Below, piece by piece: positions 1 to 7,539 of a stretch of DNA of 64,000 nucleotides. Source of the DNA: Anaerolineae bacterium (lineage in GTDB: Bacteria > Chloroflexota > Anaerolineae > Aggregatilineales > J027); contig JAIOHL010000162.1 of assembly GCA_019913005.1 (NCBI GenBank), positions 1-64,000 of the forward strand, given 5' to 3'. Positions within the stretch are counted from its first letter, which is position 1; every line of letters starts with the position of its first letter. The notes under the pieces were generated by a model. The model was not told the origin of the DNA and made no database searches. It saw only the letters and a program-made list of their open reading frames with translations. A program made the position numbers and the translations under genes.

Positions 1-855
1 GGTCAGCCCATTACCCAAGTTGTCACCATCCCTGTCGTTGAAAACGTGGTGATTATTTTCAGTGTCGAAAATAATGCCGGGGGACGCCCTGTTCCCTACA
101 CGATTGAATTGGGACGGCTTGAAGTTCCGACACTGACCTATGGCGAGGCAGTAACTAGTACCTATACGCCTGAGAATAATCCGGCTTTCCCCTATACCTA
201 CTATGATTTTGTGGGTCAGCGCGGCGACATTGTAGACATATCGGTGGCGGGGGATGGCATGGATGCTGTTATGCGATTGAGCCGTGTAGGGGAGAGCGGA
301 GAACTAACAGTTGATGACGACAGCGGCGCGGTTTATAACCCTGAAATTTTGGGTTTCCAGTTACCTGCCGATGGCACCTATCGTGTTGAATTGTTTTTGA
401 GGAATTTCAACGGTGAATTGGAGGGGTCGGAATACACAATCGCGCTCAACAAACGCGAACCTATCGTCCTTACCCTCGAAGAACGTGCCCAACTTACCCT
501 GCTGGACAAATATCCGGCACTCGTTGCGGTTTTCGAGGGGCAGGCGGGTCAGACCATCGAACTGACGATTGAATACACCGAAACACACTCGTTGGTCAGC
601 TTTTCGGTTGAGCAGAATGGACAGATACTTGACCAAGCGATAGCCTATCCCAACGTGGGTGTGTCTTCCACATCACCTGAAAACTCGACAGGTGGGGGAG
701 TTCCGATGCGTATTGTCCGAGAAATTACGGTTCCAGCAGAGGGTACGGTCAGTATCTTTGTTAATGCGGATGTTTCGTCGGTTAGACGGGATGCGAATAT
801 GACAGGCTACCCATTGTTCGTTGATATTTTCGATGTCGTGCTGCGAAATCGGTAA
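1..855 (+). CDS. Secreted PPC-domain protein, 3' part (5' end outside window)
   Basis: The frame is open from the first base, so the start lies upstream; 284 codons are visible before the TAA. The sequence is rich in beta-strand and acidic residues. A stretch with FVGQRGDIVDISV, followed by a DDDSGAV loop and LPADGTYRVELF, matches the bacterial pre-peptidase C-terminal (PPC) beta-sandwich, and a second similar module starts at VFEGQAGQTIELTI. PPC modules are appended to secreted enzymes and surface proteins. No catalytic motif is visible in this part, so the enzyme or binding function, if any, must lie upstream. The same module type occurs three times in the metalloprotease at 4902-7406, which suggests a shared surface architecture. 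The family call is good; the function is unknown. Confidence 0.75.
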   Translation, partial: GQPITQVVTIPVVENVVIIFSVENNAGGRPVPYTIELGRLEVPTLTYGEAVTSTYTPENNPAFPYTYYDFVGQRGDIVDISVAGDGMDAVMRLSRVGESGELTVDDDSGAVYNPEILGFQLPADGTYRVELFLRNFNGELEGSEYTIALNKREPIVLTLEERAQLTLLDKYPALVAVFEGQAGQTIELTIEYTETHSLVSFSVEQNGQILDQAIAYPNVGVSSTSPENSTGGGVPMRIVREITVPAEGTVSIFVNADVSSVRRDANMTGYPLFVDIFDVVLRNR

Positions 856-882
856 TTCAAAAGCCCCTTCAATAAGCGCTTT

Positions 883-912
883 AAGGCAGGTGAGTTTTGG
901 CCTGCCTTTTTG
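883..912 (+). terminator. Intrinsic terminator after the PPC protein
   Basis: An 8-bp perfect stem (AAGGCAGG at 883-890 with CCTGCCTT at 901-908) with a 10-base loop runs directly into a T stretch. It lies 28 bases after the stop codon. Confidence 0.85.
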
Positions 913-956
913 TTTATTTTGGACGGTTTGTTAACACAAAACTAACGTTTTTGATG

Positions 957-962
957 TATAAT
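957..962 (+). promoter_or_regulatory. Probable -10 box (TATAAT) for the SWIM gene
   Basis: A perfect TATAAT lies about 50 bases before the chosen ATG. No good -35 hexamer is found at 16-18 bases upstream; TTAACA at 931-936 is 20 bases away. If used, transcription would start near 969, which rules out the in-frame upstream ATG at 954 as a start. Confidence 0.5.
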
Positions 963-1010
963 AGAATATATGTTCGGAAATTTGTGCGGCAGGAGCATCT
1001 ACACCTAAAC

Positions 1011-1370
1011 ATGAAGCCTAAACATATCAAACAACTGCAAGCGCAGAGCCGAAAATTGCAAGCGCGTCGGGTAGATCATGACACCTTTGTCGTCGAAAGC
1101 GTTTCGAACCCCGTTGCCAACCACGTCGTCACCGTGAAATTTGAGCGTGATGGCACCATTCATACACGTTGTACGTGCGAATGGGCCGTCAATCAAGGAA
1201 TTGCATGTTCACATGTCATGGCCGCATTGGAGTATCTGGCATCAATGCGAGGCCGCACGCTGAGTTTCTGGCTGACGGAGGAGGAGGCCAAACGTCAAAA
1301 ACAGCGCGTATTTTGTCTGGCAGATCAGCGGCGAGATGAGGGTGTGTGGATTACGAGTCGCGCTGGATAA
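1011..1370 (+). CDS. SWIM zinc-finger domain protein
   Basis: A 119-residue protein with one recognisable domain: the SWIM zinc finger, with CTCEW and, after about eight residues, ACSHVMAAL (C-x-C...C-x-H), following two short beta-strands (FVVESVSN, HVVTVKFERDG). SWIM fingers bind nucleic acid or protein and usually occur in SWI2/SNF2 helicases, MuDR transposases or helicase-associated small proteins; here the protein is stand-alone. The frame stays open upstream to 897, but a TATAAT at 957 overlaps the region of the earlier start, and AGGAG at 991-995 precedes this ATG, so the shorter form is preferred. Terminators on both sides make it a single-gene transcript. The partner is unknown. Confidence 0.75.
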   Translation: MKPKHIKQLQAQSRKLQARRVDHDTFVVESVSNPVANHVVTVKFERDGTIHTRCTCEWAVNQGIACSHVMAALEYLASMRGRTLSFWLTEEEAKRQKQRVFCLADQRRDEGVWITSRAG

Positions 1371-1379
1371 AAGGAGTAG

Positions 1380-1417
1380 AAGGCAGGGTTCGGAGTTACA
1401 GGGATCCCTGCCTTTTG
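1380..1417 (+). terminator. Intrinsic terminator after the SWIM gene
   Basis: A 9-bp perfect stem (AAGGCAGGG at 1380-1388 with CCCTGCCTT at 1406-1414) is followed by TTTT. Its core is nearly the same as the terminator upstream of this gene. Confidence 0.85.
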
Positions 1418-1486
1418 ATTTTACCTGACGCGATATGGACGCACGGATAACTCAATTGCTGTGTTACCCCGACTCTAACTGACTTA

Positions 1487-1543
1487 TAACCTCTTAGCGG
1501 TATATAGTGAAGATATACCTATATAGGAGTTGTTAAGAGGTTA
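1487..1543 (+). promoter_or_regulatory. Nested inverted repeats overlapping the Shine-Dalgarno of the LysM gene
   Basis: TAACCTCTTA (1487-1496) and TAAGAGGTTA (1534-1543) are perfect 10-base inverted arms. Inside them lies a second dyad, GTATAT (1500-1505) with ATATAC (1513-1518). The right outer arm contains the AAGAGG ribosome-binding site seven bases before the ATG. If both arms are transcribed, the hairpin would hide the ribosome-binding site; otherwise it may be an operator. No clear promoter was identified, so which case applies is open. Confidence 0.4.
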
Positions 1544-1547
1544 GAAT

Positions 1548-2687
1548 ATGCGACGAATTGCGCTTGTTTTGGTAGCCTTTATCTTCGTTGTAACTATCTT
1601 CGTGGCTCCACAAAAACCCGCCGAGGCAGGCACCCAAGCGTTGCTGGGTGGGTGGTCGTTCACCGTTTTACAGTATTGCCGTAATGGGTTCACGATTTTT
1701 GTTCAAACACCACCAGCGGGGATTGCCGACACCAATGGGTATCGAGTATCCGTCACGGCTACGACTCCCGGTGCGCCCCCTCGTGCAATATTTACTATAA
1801 GTGGCCCCGCTGGCCCACAGACCAATCCAACCATTGGTGTCTATTGGGTAAACCCTCAATCTCCCGGTACATTGGCAACCGTTACTGTTACGATGTTTAT
1901 CAATGATGCCAATGCTGGAACTGCGATTGATGCCGACCTCATCCAAGAGTGTTCAATTCCACCACCCGACGATGGCCGTATGAACAATATCATCGTTGAC
2001 CCTGAGCAAACGGTTGCGGTTTACTGTCGGTCAAACGGAATTGAGGTCATTAAGCCAATCGGCAACCAACCTGTCACGGTGCTCTTTGCCTCTGTCCAAG
2101 AAATTGCGGCAGTCGGTGTGCCTTATACCAATACCCTCATTAAATCGGGTTATGATGTAAACCTCTATCGCCTGAGCAGTGGGGAATTTCAAGTGAATGC
2201 GCCGGGGTTAGGGGGCAAACAGTACATTTTCATATGGTCGGGATGTCCCGGATTCTCGATCAATACCACGACAACCACTGGTTCGGCCAGTCCCTATTAT
2301 CCGATAGGCCCGGTTTCGACAGGCGGTTTGGTCTATCTGGTTCAAGCGGGCGATACGTTGGCCCTTATCGCACAGCGTTTTGGTGTGGCGTTGTCCACAT
2401 TAGCCACCATAAACAACATTGTGAATATCAACCAACTGTATGTGGGGCAGGCACTGGTGATTCCAACTGCCTATACAGTTATGCCCATCATCCCAACCAC
2501 CATTGGTTATCCGCCTGTGACGACGACATCTACTAATTACAGTGGGCAGATACATGTTGTTCAGCGTGGTGAAAACCTGTATCGGATTGCACTACGCTAC
2601 GGCGTTTCGATGAGTGCGCTGATTGCTGCCAATAGCATCACTAATCCGAACCTCATTTATGTGGGACAGGTACTGCGAATTCCATGA
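1548..2687 (+). CDS. Exported protein with two C-terminal LysM domains
   Basis: The 379-residue product starts with a classical Sec signal peptide (MRR, a hydrophobic stretch, then PAEA), so it is exported. Residues about 30-245 form a beta-rich region without a family I recognise. Two LysM modules follow: one beginning YLVQAGDTLALIAQRFGV and one at the very C-terminus beginning HVVQRGENLYRIALRYGV, each ending in the usual GQxLxIP. They are joined by a Pro/Thr/Tyr-rich linker. LysM binds peptidoglycan or other GlcNAc polymers, so the protein is probably wall-attached, displaying the N-terminal region. AAGAGG lies seven bases before the ATG. Transcribed alone. Confidence 0.85.
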   Translation: MRRIALVLVAFIFVVTIFVAPQKPAEAGTQALLGGWSFTVLQYCRNGFTIFVQTPPAGIADTNGYRVSVTATTPGAPPRAIFTISGPAGPQTNPTIGVYWVNPQSPGTLATVTVTMFINDANAGTAIDADLIQECSIPPPDDGRMNNIIVDPEQTVAVYCRSNGIEVIKPIGNQPVTVLFASVQEIAAVGVPYTNTLIKSGYDVNLYRLSSGEFQVNAPGLGGKQYIFIWSGCPGFSINTTTTTGSASPYYPIGPVSTGGLVYLVQAGDTLALIAQRFGVALSTLATINNIVNINQLYVGQALVIPTAYTVMPIIPTTIGYPPVTTTSTNYSGQIHVVQRGENLYRIALRYGVSMSALIAANSITNPNLIYVGQVLRIP

Positions 2688-2748
2688 AAACACGGTGTCC
2701 TTTTTGAAGTATACTAGATAGGTTTATATCTTCGGAAAGGATGTTTAG

Positions 2749-3234
2749 ATGCCTGTCAAAGAGAATGTTCGCCTCGGTAACGGGGTTAGAATCTTCCAGC
2801 CGGATTTGGTGAATCTATATGGCTGCACTATTGGGGATGACACCAAAATTGGGCCATTTGTCGAAATTCAATCAGGTGCAACGATTGGGGCACGCTGCAA
2901 GGTTTCCTCCCATTCCTTTATTTGTGAGGGAGTGAAACTGGAGGACGAGGTTTTTGTCGGGCATGGGGTGATGTTTACCAATGATATTTATCCACGTTCG
3001 ACGAACCCCGATGGCTCGATGCAGACAGGCGATGATTGGCAGGTGGTTGAAACGATTATCAAAAAACGGGCTTCGATTGGCAGCAACGCCACCATTATTT
3101 GTGGAATCACCATCGGCGAAAATGCCCTTGTTGGGGCTGGCGCGGTTGTGACCAAAGATGTGCCGCCCTATGCGATTGTAGTGGGCGTCCCCGCCAAAGT
3201 TGTCGGAGATGTACGTGATAAAGAAGGTAAGTAG
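2749..3234 (+). CDS. Left-handed beta-helix (hexapeptide repeat) sugar acyltransferase
   Basis: A 161-residue protein composed almost entirely of hexapeptide repeats ([25 protein letters not shown], later [20 protein letters not shown]) and ending in [19 protein letters not shown], the usual C-terminal signature of LbetaH acetyltransferases. Length and pattern, including the loop with [11 protein letters not shown], are closest to the WbpD/WlbB group that N-acetylates UDP-3-amino sugars for surface polysaccharide. The sugar substrate cannot be read from sequence, and no other O-antigen or nucleotide-sugar genes are adjacent. Such enzymes act as cytoplasmic trimers using acetyl-CoA. GAAAGG precedes the ATG. 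Confidence 0.8.
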   Translation: MPVKENVRLGNGVRIFQPDLVNLYGCTIGDDTKIGPFVEIQSGATIGARCKVSSHSFICEGVKLEDEVFVGHGVMFTNDIYPRSTNPDGSMQTGDDWQVVETIIKKRASIGSNATIICGITIGENALVGAGAVVTKDVPPYAIVVGVPAKVVGDVRDKEGK

Positions 3235-3256
3235 TTTTCTATAACTGTGATCCTTA

Positions 3257-3286
3257 GAAAATCGCCAGCCTGAGTTGGCGATTTTT
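3257..3286 (+). terminator. Intrinsic terminator after the acyltransferase
   Basis: A 10-bp stem (AAAATCGCCA at 3258-3267 with TGGCGATTTT at 3276-3285) ends in a T run. It lies just before the ribosome-binding site of the next gene, so that gene needs its own promoter or readthrough. Confidence 0.85.
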
Positions 3287-3306
3287 GCTTAGGAGGGTGA
3301 TGCCCG

Positions 3307-3759
3307 GTGCCCATTATTGAAGTTCGACCCATCCCGGTAGAAGACACCTATGCTATTCGTCGGCAGGTGTTGTGGCCTGATGATCCGCCTGAAACGATCC
3401 ACCGCCCCGGAGATACCTCCGTTGGAACTTTACATGTAGGGGGTTTTTGGGAAGGGCAGTTGGTCAGTATCGCTACTGTGATACGGGACGCGCCGCCGGA
3501 AACACAGCACTCGACTGCATGGCGGTTACGGGCTGTGGCAACCCTGCCAGAATTTCAGGGGCGGAGGATTGGTAAAGCAGTGATAGGCCGCTGCATTGAA
3601 TATGCCATTCAACAAGGCGGGACACTCTTGTGGTGTAACGCGCGACCTGATGCGGTGAGTTTTTATGAACGGCTTGGCTTTCAGATTGAAGGCGATTTAC
3701 ATGCTGGGTTGGGGCATGGGCCACGTTATTTCATGTGGCGGTTGTTGGTTGCGGGTTGA
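3307..3759 (+). CDS. GNAT-family N-acetyltransferase
   Basis: A 150-residue protein with the GNAT fold signature: WRLRAVATLPEFQGRRIGKAVIGRCIEYA contains the acetyl-CoA pyrophosphate-binding loop (Q-G-R-R-I-G), preceded by a central strand. A C-terminal VSFYERLGFQIEG motif is typical of the family. The acceptor substrate is not predictable. The start is GTG, supported by AGGAGG at 3291-3296 ten bases upstream; an ATG at 3300 is in another frame. It ends against a convergent gene. Confidence 0.85.
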   Translation: MPIIEVRPIPVEDTYAIRRQVLWPDDPPETIHRPGDTSVGTLHVGGFWEGQLVSIATVIRDAPPETQHSTAWRLRAVATLPEFQGRRIGKAVIGRCIEYAIQQGGTLLWCNARPDAVSFYERLGFQIEGDLHAGLGHGPRYFMWRLLVAG

Positions 3760-3760
3760 G

Positions 3761-3792
3761 ACGGGTAGAACAGAAATGTCCGCTCTACCCGT
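3761..3792. terminator. Hairpin between convergent genes
   Basis: A perfect 9-bp stem (ACGGGTAGA at 3761-3769 with TCTACCCGT at 3784-3792) lies directly after the GNAT stop codon. There is no clear T run on either side, so termination is likely but not certain. Confidence 0.5.
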
Positions 3793-3803
3793 TCGCTGAT
3801 AAT

Positions 3804-4634
3804 TTATTCGAGGCCGGGATATTCTTTCAGGAGGGCATTGATCTGATTCTTGATCTCGGCGACATCTTTGAGCGCTGTGAATAACCCGCCGGGTGCGCGG
3901 CGTGCCCGAATATCTTCCACTTTTTTCTCAGCGGCCTGTTCAGCCTCACGCAGCTCGTCCAACTTGGCACGTAGTTCCTCGATTGGAATGTCTGGGGCAG
4001 GTGGTTCGGCAGGAATTTCAGATTCCTCGAAAACCTCCGTGTCTGAGACAGCCTCGCCGTTCATTTCGCGTTGTTTCTGTTCGGCACGCTTTTTGAGGCG
4101 GGCACGGTCTGGGAAAATCTTATTGCGCACAGTGTCCGGGACACGCTGCCATGCTAAAAAGAGAAAGACCCCGCCAATTGTGCGTCGGCGTGAACCATCC
4201 AGCGTCATCATGCCGCCTTCTTCTTCAATGCGCAGAGTTTCATCAAGCAGCTTCTGGGCAAAGGTACGGCCTTGTGACTCAACAATACGGCGGAGTTGGA
4301 AGCGGGCTTTGGGGTTAGTTTCGTTGAGTTTATCGGCGAGTTCTTCGGCGAATTTACGGCGAGCATCCATCTTTTCTTGTTTGGTGCGCTGTGGACGGGA
4401 TTCCCGCACCAGGATTCTTTGACCCTCATATTCAAAGTTGTTGAACATTTGAATTGCTTGTTGGGCGGCCTCGTCATCGGCCATGTGGACAAAGCCAAAA
4501 CCCTTGTATTCGCCCGTTTTTTGATCACGGATTAGTTTTACGCCCACCACCTCACCTGCCTGACCGAAGAGCGTTTGCAAATCCTCTTCAGTGCTGGTAA
4601 GTGGTAGGTTTGTTACAAACACTTGTGTTGCCAT
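3804..4634 (-). CDS. RRM RNA-binding protein fused to a PHAX-type RNA-binding domain
   Basis: Residues 1-80 are an RNA recognition motif with RNP2 (VFVTNL, residues 5-10) and RNP1 (KGFGFVHM, residues 44-51). Residues about 92-175 resemble the RNA-binding domain of the eukaryotic RNA-export adaptor PHAX: an alpha-helical region with IVESQGRTFAQKLLDETL, then GGMMTLDGSRRRTIGGVFLF; the DGSRRRTxGGVF core (146-157) is the hallmark. The C-terminal third is charged and probably coiled coil (EELRAKLDELREAEQAAEKK). Together these predict a cytoplasmic single-stranded RNA-binding protein. Bacterial stand-alone RRM proteins are known, and PHAX-like domains occur in some bacteria; the combination is unusual. 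The RNA target is unknown. The start is an ATG; it is transcribed alone. Confidence 0.85.
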   Translation of the reverse strand: MATQVFVTNLPLTSTEEDLQTLFGQAGEVVGVKLIRDQKTGEYKGFGFVHMADDEAAQQAIQMFNNFEYEGQRILVRESRPQRTKQEKMDARRKFAEELADKLNETNPKARFQLRRIVESQGRTFAQKLLDETLRIEEEGGMMTLDGSRRRTIGGVFLFLAWQRVPDTVRNKIFPDRARLKKRAEQKQREMNGEAVSDTEVFEESEIPAEPPAPDIPIEELRAKLDELREAEQAAEKKVEDIRARRAPGGLFTALKDVAEIKNQINALLKEYPGLE

Positions 4635-4842
4635 GCAGTTAAATTCCTTTACAGAATGAGCCAGTCATGGGATGAAAGGCGAACATACTGAGAGTATTCA
4701 TGAAGGGTTCTATAGGTTCGGGGAGTATTCCACACACTTGGTAAAAGTTGTTCATCGTACCCATAGAGGGTTAATTGATTAATTGCCAGATAGCATACCA
4801 CACAAGCGCTGTTCTTAACCAGAGATTGTGTAAATAGATTAG

Positions 4843-4880
4843 AAAATTGTGGAGAGAGGTCCATTGCATGACCCCTCTCC
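4843..4880 (-). terminator. Intrinsic terminator of the repeat metalloprotease gene
   Basis: Read on the minus strand, an 11-bp stem with one G-T wobble (4870-4880 with 4851-4861) is followed by a T-rich stretch (complement of AGAAAATT). It lies about 20 bases after the stop. The rest of 4635-4842 is a leader or promoter region for the RRM gene with no gene seen. Confidence 0.75.
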
Positions 4881-4901
4881 GCATGAAGTGACGAAGTGAA
4901 A

Positions 4902-7406
4902 TTATCGAGGAGCTTTGAAGTGTGATGCGTCGTAAGAAGTGTCAGTCGGTGCCAGTGGGGCTTCGCCGGTGGCATCACTGACGGTGATCTGCCAATCGGT
5001 GAAAGTGCAGTTTTCCGGGGCGTCGTGTACATCGGTGTTTAATATGATGACATAGGCATTGGTATAACCGGATGTATCTACAACCCCGGCTTGGCCTACC
5101 TCAAAGACATTGGCAGTGTCGGAGGTCGTGTCCACTCCAACGACCACCAGACTGATGTTGGGCTGATTGCTGGTGAAGCGATAGACACCACTTAGATCTA
5201 ACTGCACATAGTCGGCGGAAAGCTGTTGAACCCCGGAGAAACCAAACGTCCAATCGCCTACTGAATTGATGATATTTTCCAAATAGACTTGGCGTTCAAA
5301 GCGAGGGGCTTGGTCATAGCCGAGCAGGAGGTTGCGAATGGCAAATTGCTCAACAAAGGCCTGTGGCGTTGTCCCCAGTTCTTCTAGTAAGCCATACAAG
5401 GCCGCCATGCCTTCGACATTTGCGACGTAGTCCCATAGACGCTGGACTGCTTGTGGGCCATATAACTGGGCAAGCGTATCAATCGCCAGCCAGTCGGCAT
5501 AGACCAACAAGCCATCTTCTGTATTACCCCCTATGCACACATCGGTGTACTCAAAGCGGGTTGGGACATAGATGGAAGCGGCTTCATCAATCGGATAGGC
5601 TTGGGTTTCCATCCATGAGGCGGTGGCCTCATAGTACCAATTCATCGCATCATTGATGTCATAGCCAAACTGGACAACATGATGGAATTCATGGGCAACG
5701 GTAGCTCGCATAGTCGCCAATGGATTTTGATCGCTAGAGAAATCGTTATCTACCACGAGGTAGCCATAGGCAGCATAGGCCTCACCATTGGCGGAGGAGG
5801 GATTGTCTCCAACTAGGCCTTGCGCTTGGGCAAAGCCATAAACGCCATCATCTTTGATGGTTTCCATCAGATAGATGTCGAAACGACCATCACCGCCTTC
5901 CCCGCAGTCGGGTGGAGGGGCAGGCCAGCCGAACTGATTGATTTCGGTCTCATAGACATAACCGAGCGAATCAATGACTTCGTCGAGGTAGTTTTGTGTA
6001 ATGGCGTCTTGACCCGAGAAGGTGTAGTGGATGATAAAGTTGTCGGTGACGTAGGTTTCTTCTGAACCACTTAGCGTAGGCCGTTCGGCGAGCGCGTCGC
6101 AGTTGCTGATCGGGATTTCAGTATTGACTTCCGGTTCAGTACCACCGCCAGAGTCTCCGCTGACATAGAGTACCGCGATTTCATCCCCGGTGGGCTGGGC
6201 TGTACCATTGAGAACATCAGGAGCGTCAAGGCCAATCAGAACACGATAATTTCCCGCTGTACCCTCGATGTGGCTGACCAAAATGCTGTAGTCCCCATCA
6301 GCGGGGATGGGGAATTCCACCGCCGAGTTGAGGTTGCCGCCGCCATCGTCGTCTTCGATATATACCTCGTTGAAATCAATGTCCCCGATATAGACGTAGG
6401 GGTCAAGTTCTGGTGAGGCAGCTTCAACATAAACGTATAGGGTTTCGCCAGCCTTCAGGCCAAAGAGGTCATAATAGACGCCGCTGACATCCTCCGCCGA
6501 ACTCTCTGTGATGTTCCCAGTGAATTCTTGTACCCGGGCTAGGCCAGCAGATTCGGCAGGTTCGGCACTGTTGTAGAGCACCGCAATATTGTCCCCCGTC
6601 ACTTGGGCCGTGCCATCTAGGACATTCGGATCGTTGAGGCCAACTAACAAGCGATAATCGCCAGATGTGCCTTCGATGGCGCTGACGTAAACACTGTAAT
6701 CCCCATCTTCGGGGATGGTAAATTCAATAGCGGGATTGAGATCGCCGCCGCTGTCGTCATCTTCGAGAATGATCTCGGAAAAATCGAGATCGCCGAGATA
6801 CAAATAGGGGTCAAGCTGGTCGGTCTGCGCCTCAACATAGAGATAGAGCGTGTCGCCTGCTACGAGGTCAAACATATCGTAATATTGACCTGTGCCATCC
6901 TCAGCAACCGTACCAAAAAACTCTTGGACTTTGGGGGTTGCGTATAAGAAAGCGAATTCTTCGCCGGTTGGAGTGGCTGATCCGGTGAGGACATCTGGTA
7001 CATCAATGCCGATTAAATAGCGGTAATCACCCATCGTGCCTTCGATATGGGTCACATAGGTGCTATAGTCCCCATCGGCAGGAACGACAAATTCAAGCGC
7101 CGCATTGAAATCACCCCCGCTGTCATCGTCTTCAGCATAAACTTCGGTAAAGTCGAGATTGCCAAAATAGAGATAAGGGTCAAGATCACCCGAAAGAGCT
7201 TCCATGTAGAGGTAAACGGTTTGCCCGGCTTTTAGGTCAAACAAATCGTAATAGAAGCCGTCATCGTTTTTGCCGATGCTGCCAGTAAATTCTTGAACTC
7301 CGCCGCCGCTTTGGGCTGATGTTGTTGGGGGTAGGTGCAGCAGCATGGTCATTATTACAAGACAAAACACTCCTCGCCACAACCTGCTGGTAGGTGAGTA
7401 AGGCAT
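4902..7406 (-). CDS. Secreted zinc metalloprotease with three N-terminal PPC-like repeats
   Basis: An 834-residue protein with a Sec signal peptide (hydrophobic core, cleavage near TTSAQS). Residues about 35-430 hold three homologous repeats of about 125 residues. Each starts VQEFxG, contains YYDxFxLxAGxTxYxYxEA and an acidic EDDDxGG loop, and ends with GDYR then a TGxx linker to LY; these are PPC-type beta-sandwiches. The catalytic part contains TVAHEFHHVVQFGYD (HExxH) followed by NWYYEATASWME, where the Glu is the likely third zinc ligand, as in MXAN_6640-type and other M6-like metalloproteases. A Cys-containing beta domain ends the protein. It is predicted to degrade extracellular protein. 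AAGGAG precedes the ATG. Confidence 0.85.
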   Translation of the reverse strand: MPYSPTSRLWRGVFCLVIMTMLLHLPPTTSAQSGGGVQEFTGSIGKNDDGFYYDLFDLKAGQTVYLYMEALSGDLDPYLYFGNLDFTEVYAEDDDSGGDFNAALEFVVPADGDYSTYVTHIEGTMGDYRYLIGIDVPDVLTGSATPTGEEFAFLYATPKVQEFFGTVAEDGTGQYYDMFDLVAGDTLYLYVEAQTDQLDPYLYLGDLDFSEIILEDDDSGGDLNPAIEFTIPEDGDYSVYVSAIEGTSGDYRLLVGLNDPNVLDGTAQVTGDNIAVLYNSAEPAESAGLARVQEFTGNITESSAEDVSGVYYDLFGLKAGETLYVYVEAASPELDPYVYIGDIDFNEVYIEDDDGGGNLNSAVEFPIPADGDYSILVSHIEGTAGNYRVLIGLDAPDVLNGTAQPTGDEIAVLYVSGDSGGGTEPEVNTEIPISNCDALAERPTLSGSEETYVTDNFIIHYTFSGQDAITQNYLDEVIDSLGYVYETEINQFGWPAPPPDCGEGGDGRFDIYLMETIKDDGVYGFAQAQGLVGDNPSSANGEAYAAYGYLVVDNDFSSDQNPLATMRATVAHEFHHVVQFGYDINDAMNWYYEATASWMETQAYPIDEAASIYVPTRFEYTDVCIGGNTEDGLLVYADWLAIDTLAQLYGPQAVQRLWDYVANVEGMAALYGLLEELGTTPQAFVEQFAIRNLLLGYDQAPRFERQVYLENIINSVGDWTFGFSGVQQLSADYVQLDLSGVYRFTSNQPNISLVVVGVDTTSDTANVFEVGQAGVVDTSGYTNAYVIILNTDVHDAPENCTFTDWQITVSDATGEAPLAPTDTSYDASHFKAPR

Positions 7407-7539
7407 AAATACTCCTTGTGAGAAAATTTTGAGTGAAAATCGGTTAGCTTCATTATAAGTCCATTATGGCGTATGGGATGCGTGGTTTTTCCAACAGGGC
7501 GGGGTAGAATGTTTTTAAAATCACTGTGGGGAGATTTGG

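Noticed and set aside
4649-5032. Possible 127-residue minus-strand gene overlapping the metalloprotease 3' end
   Set aside because: It runs in another frame through the metalloprotease C-terminus and its terminator, with no domain or ribosome-binding site; a shadow frame.
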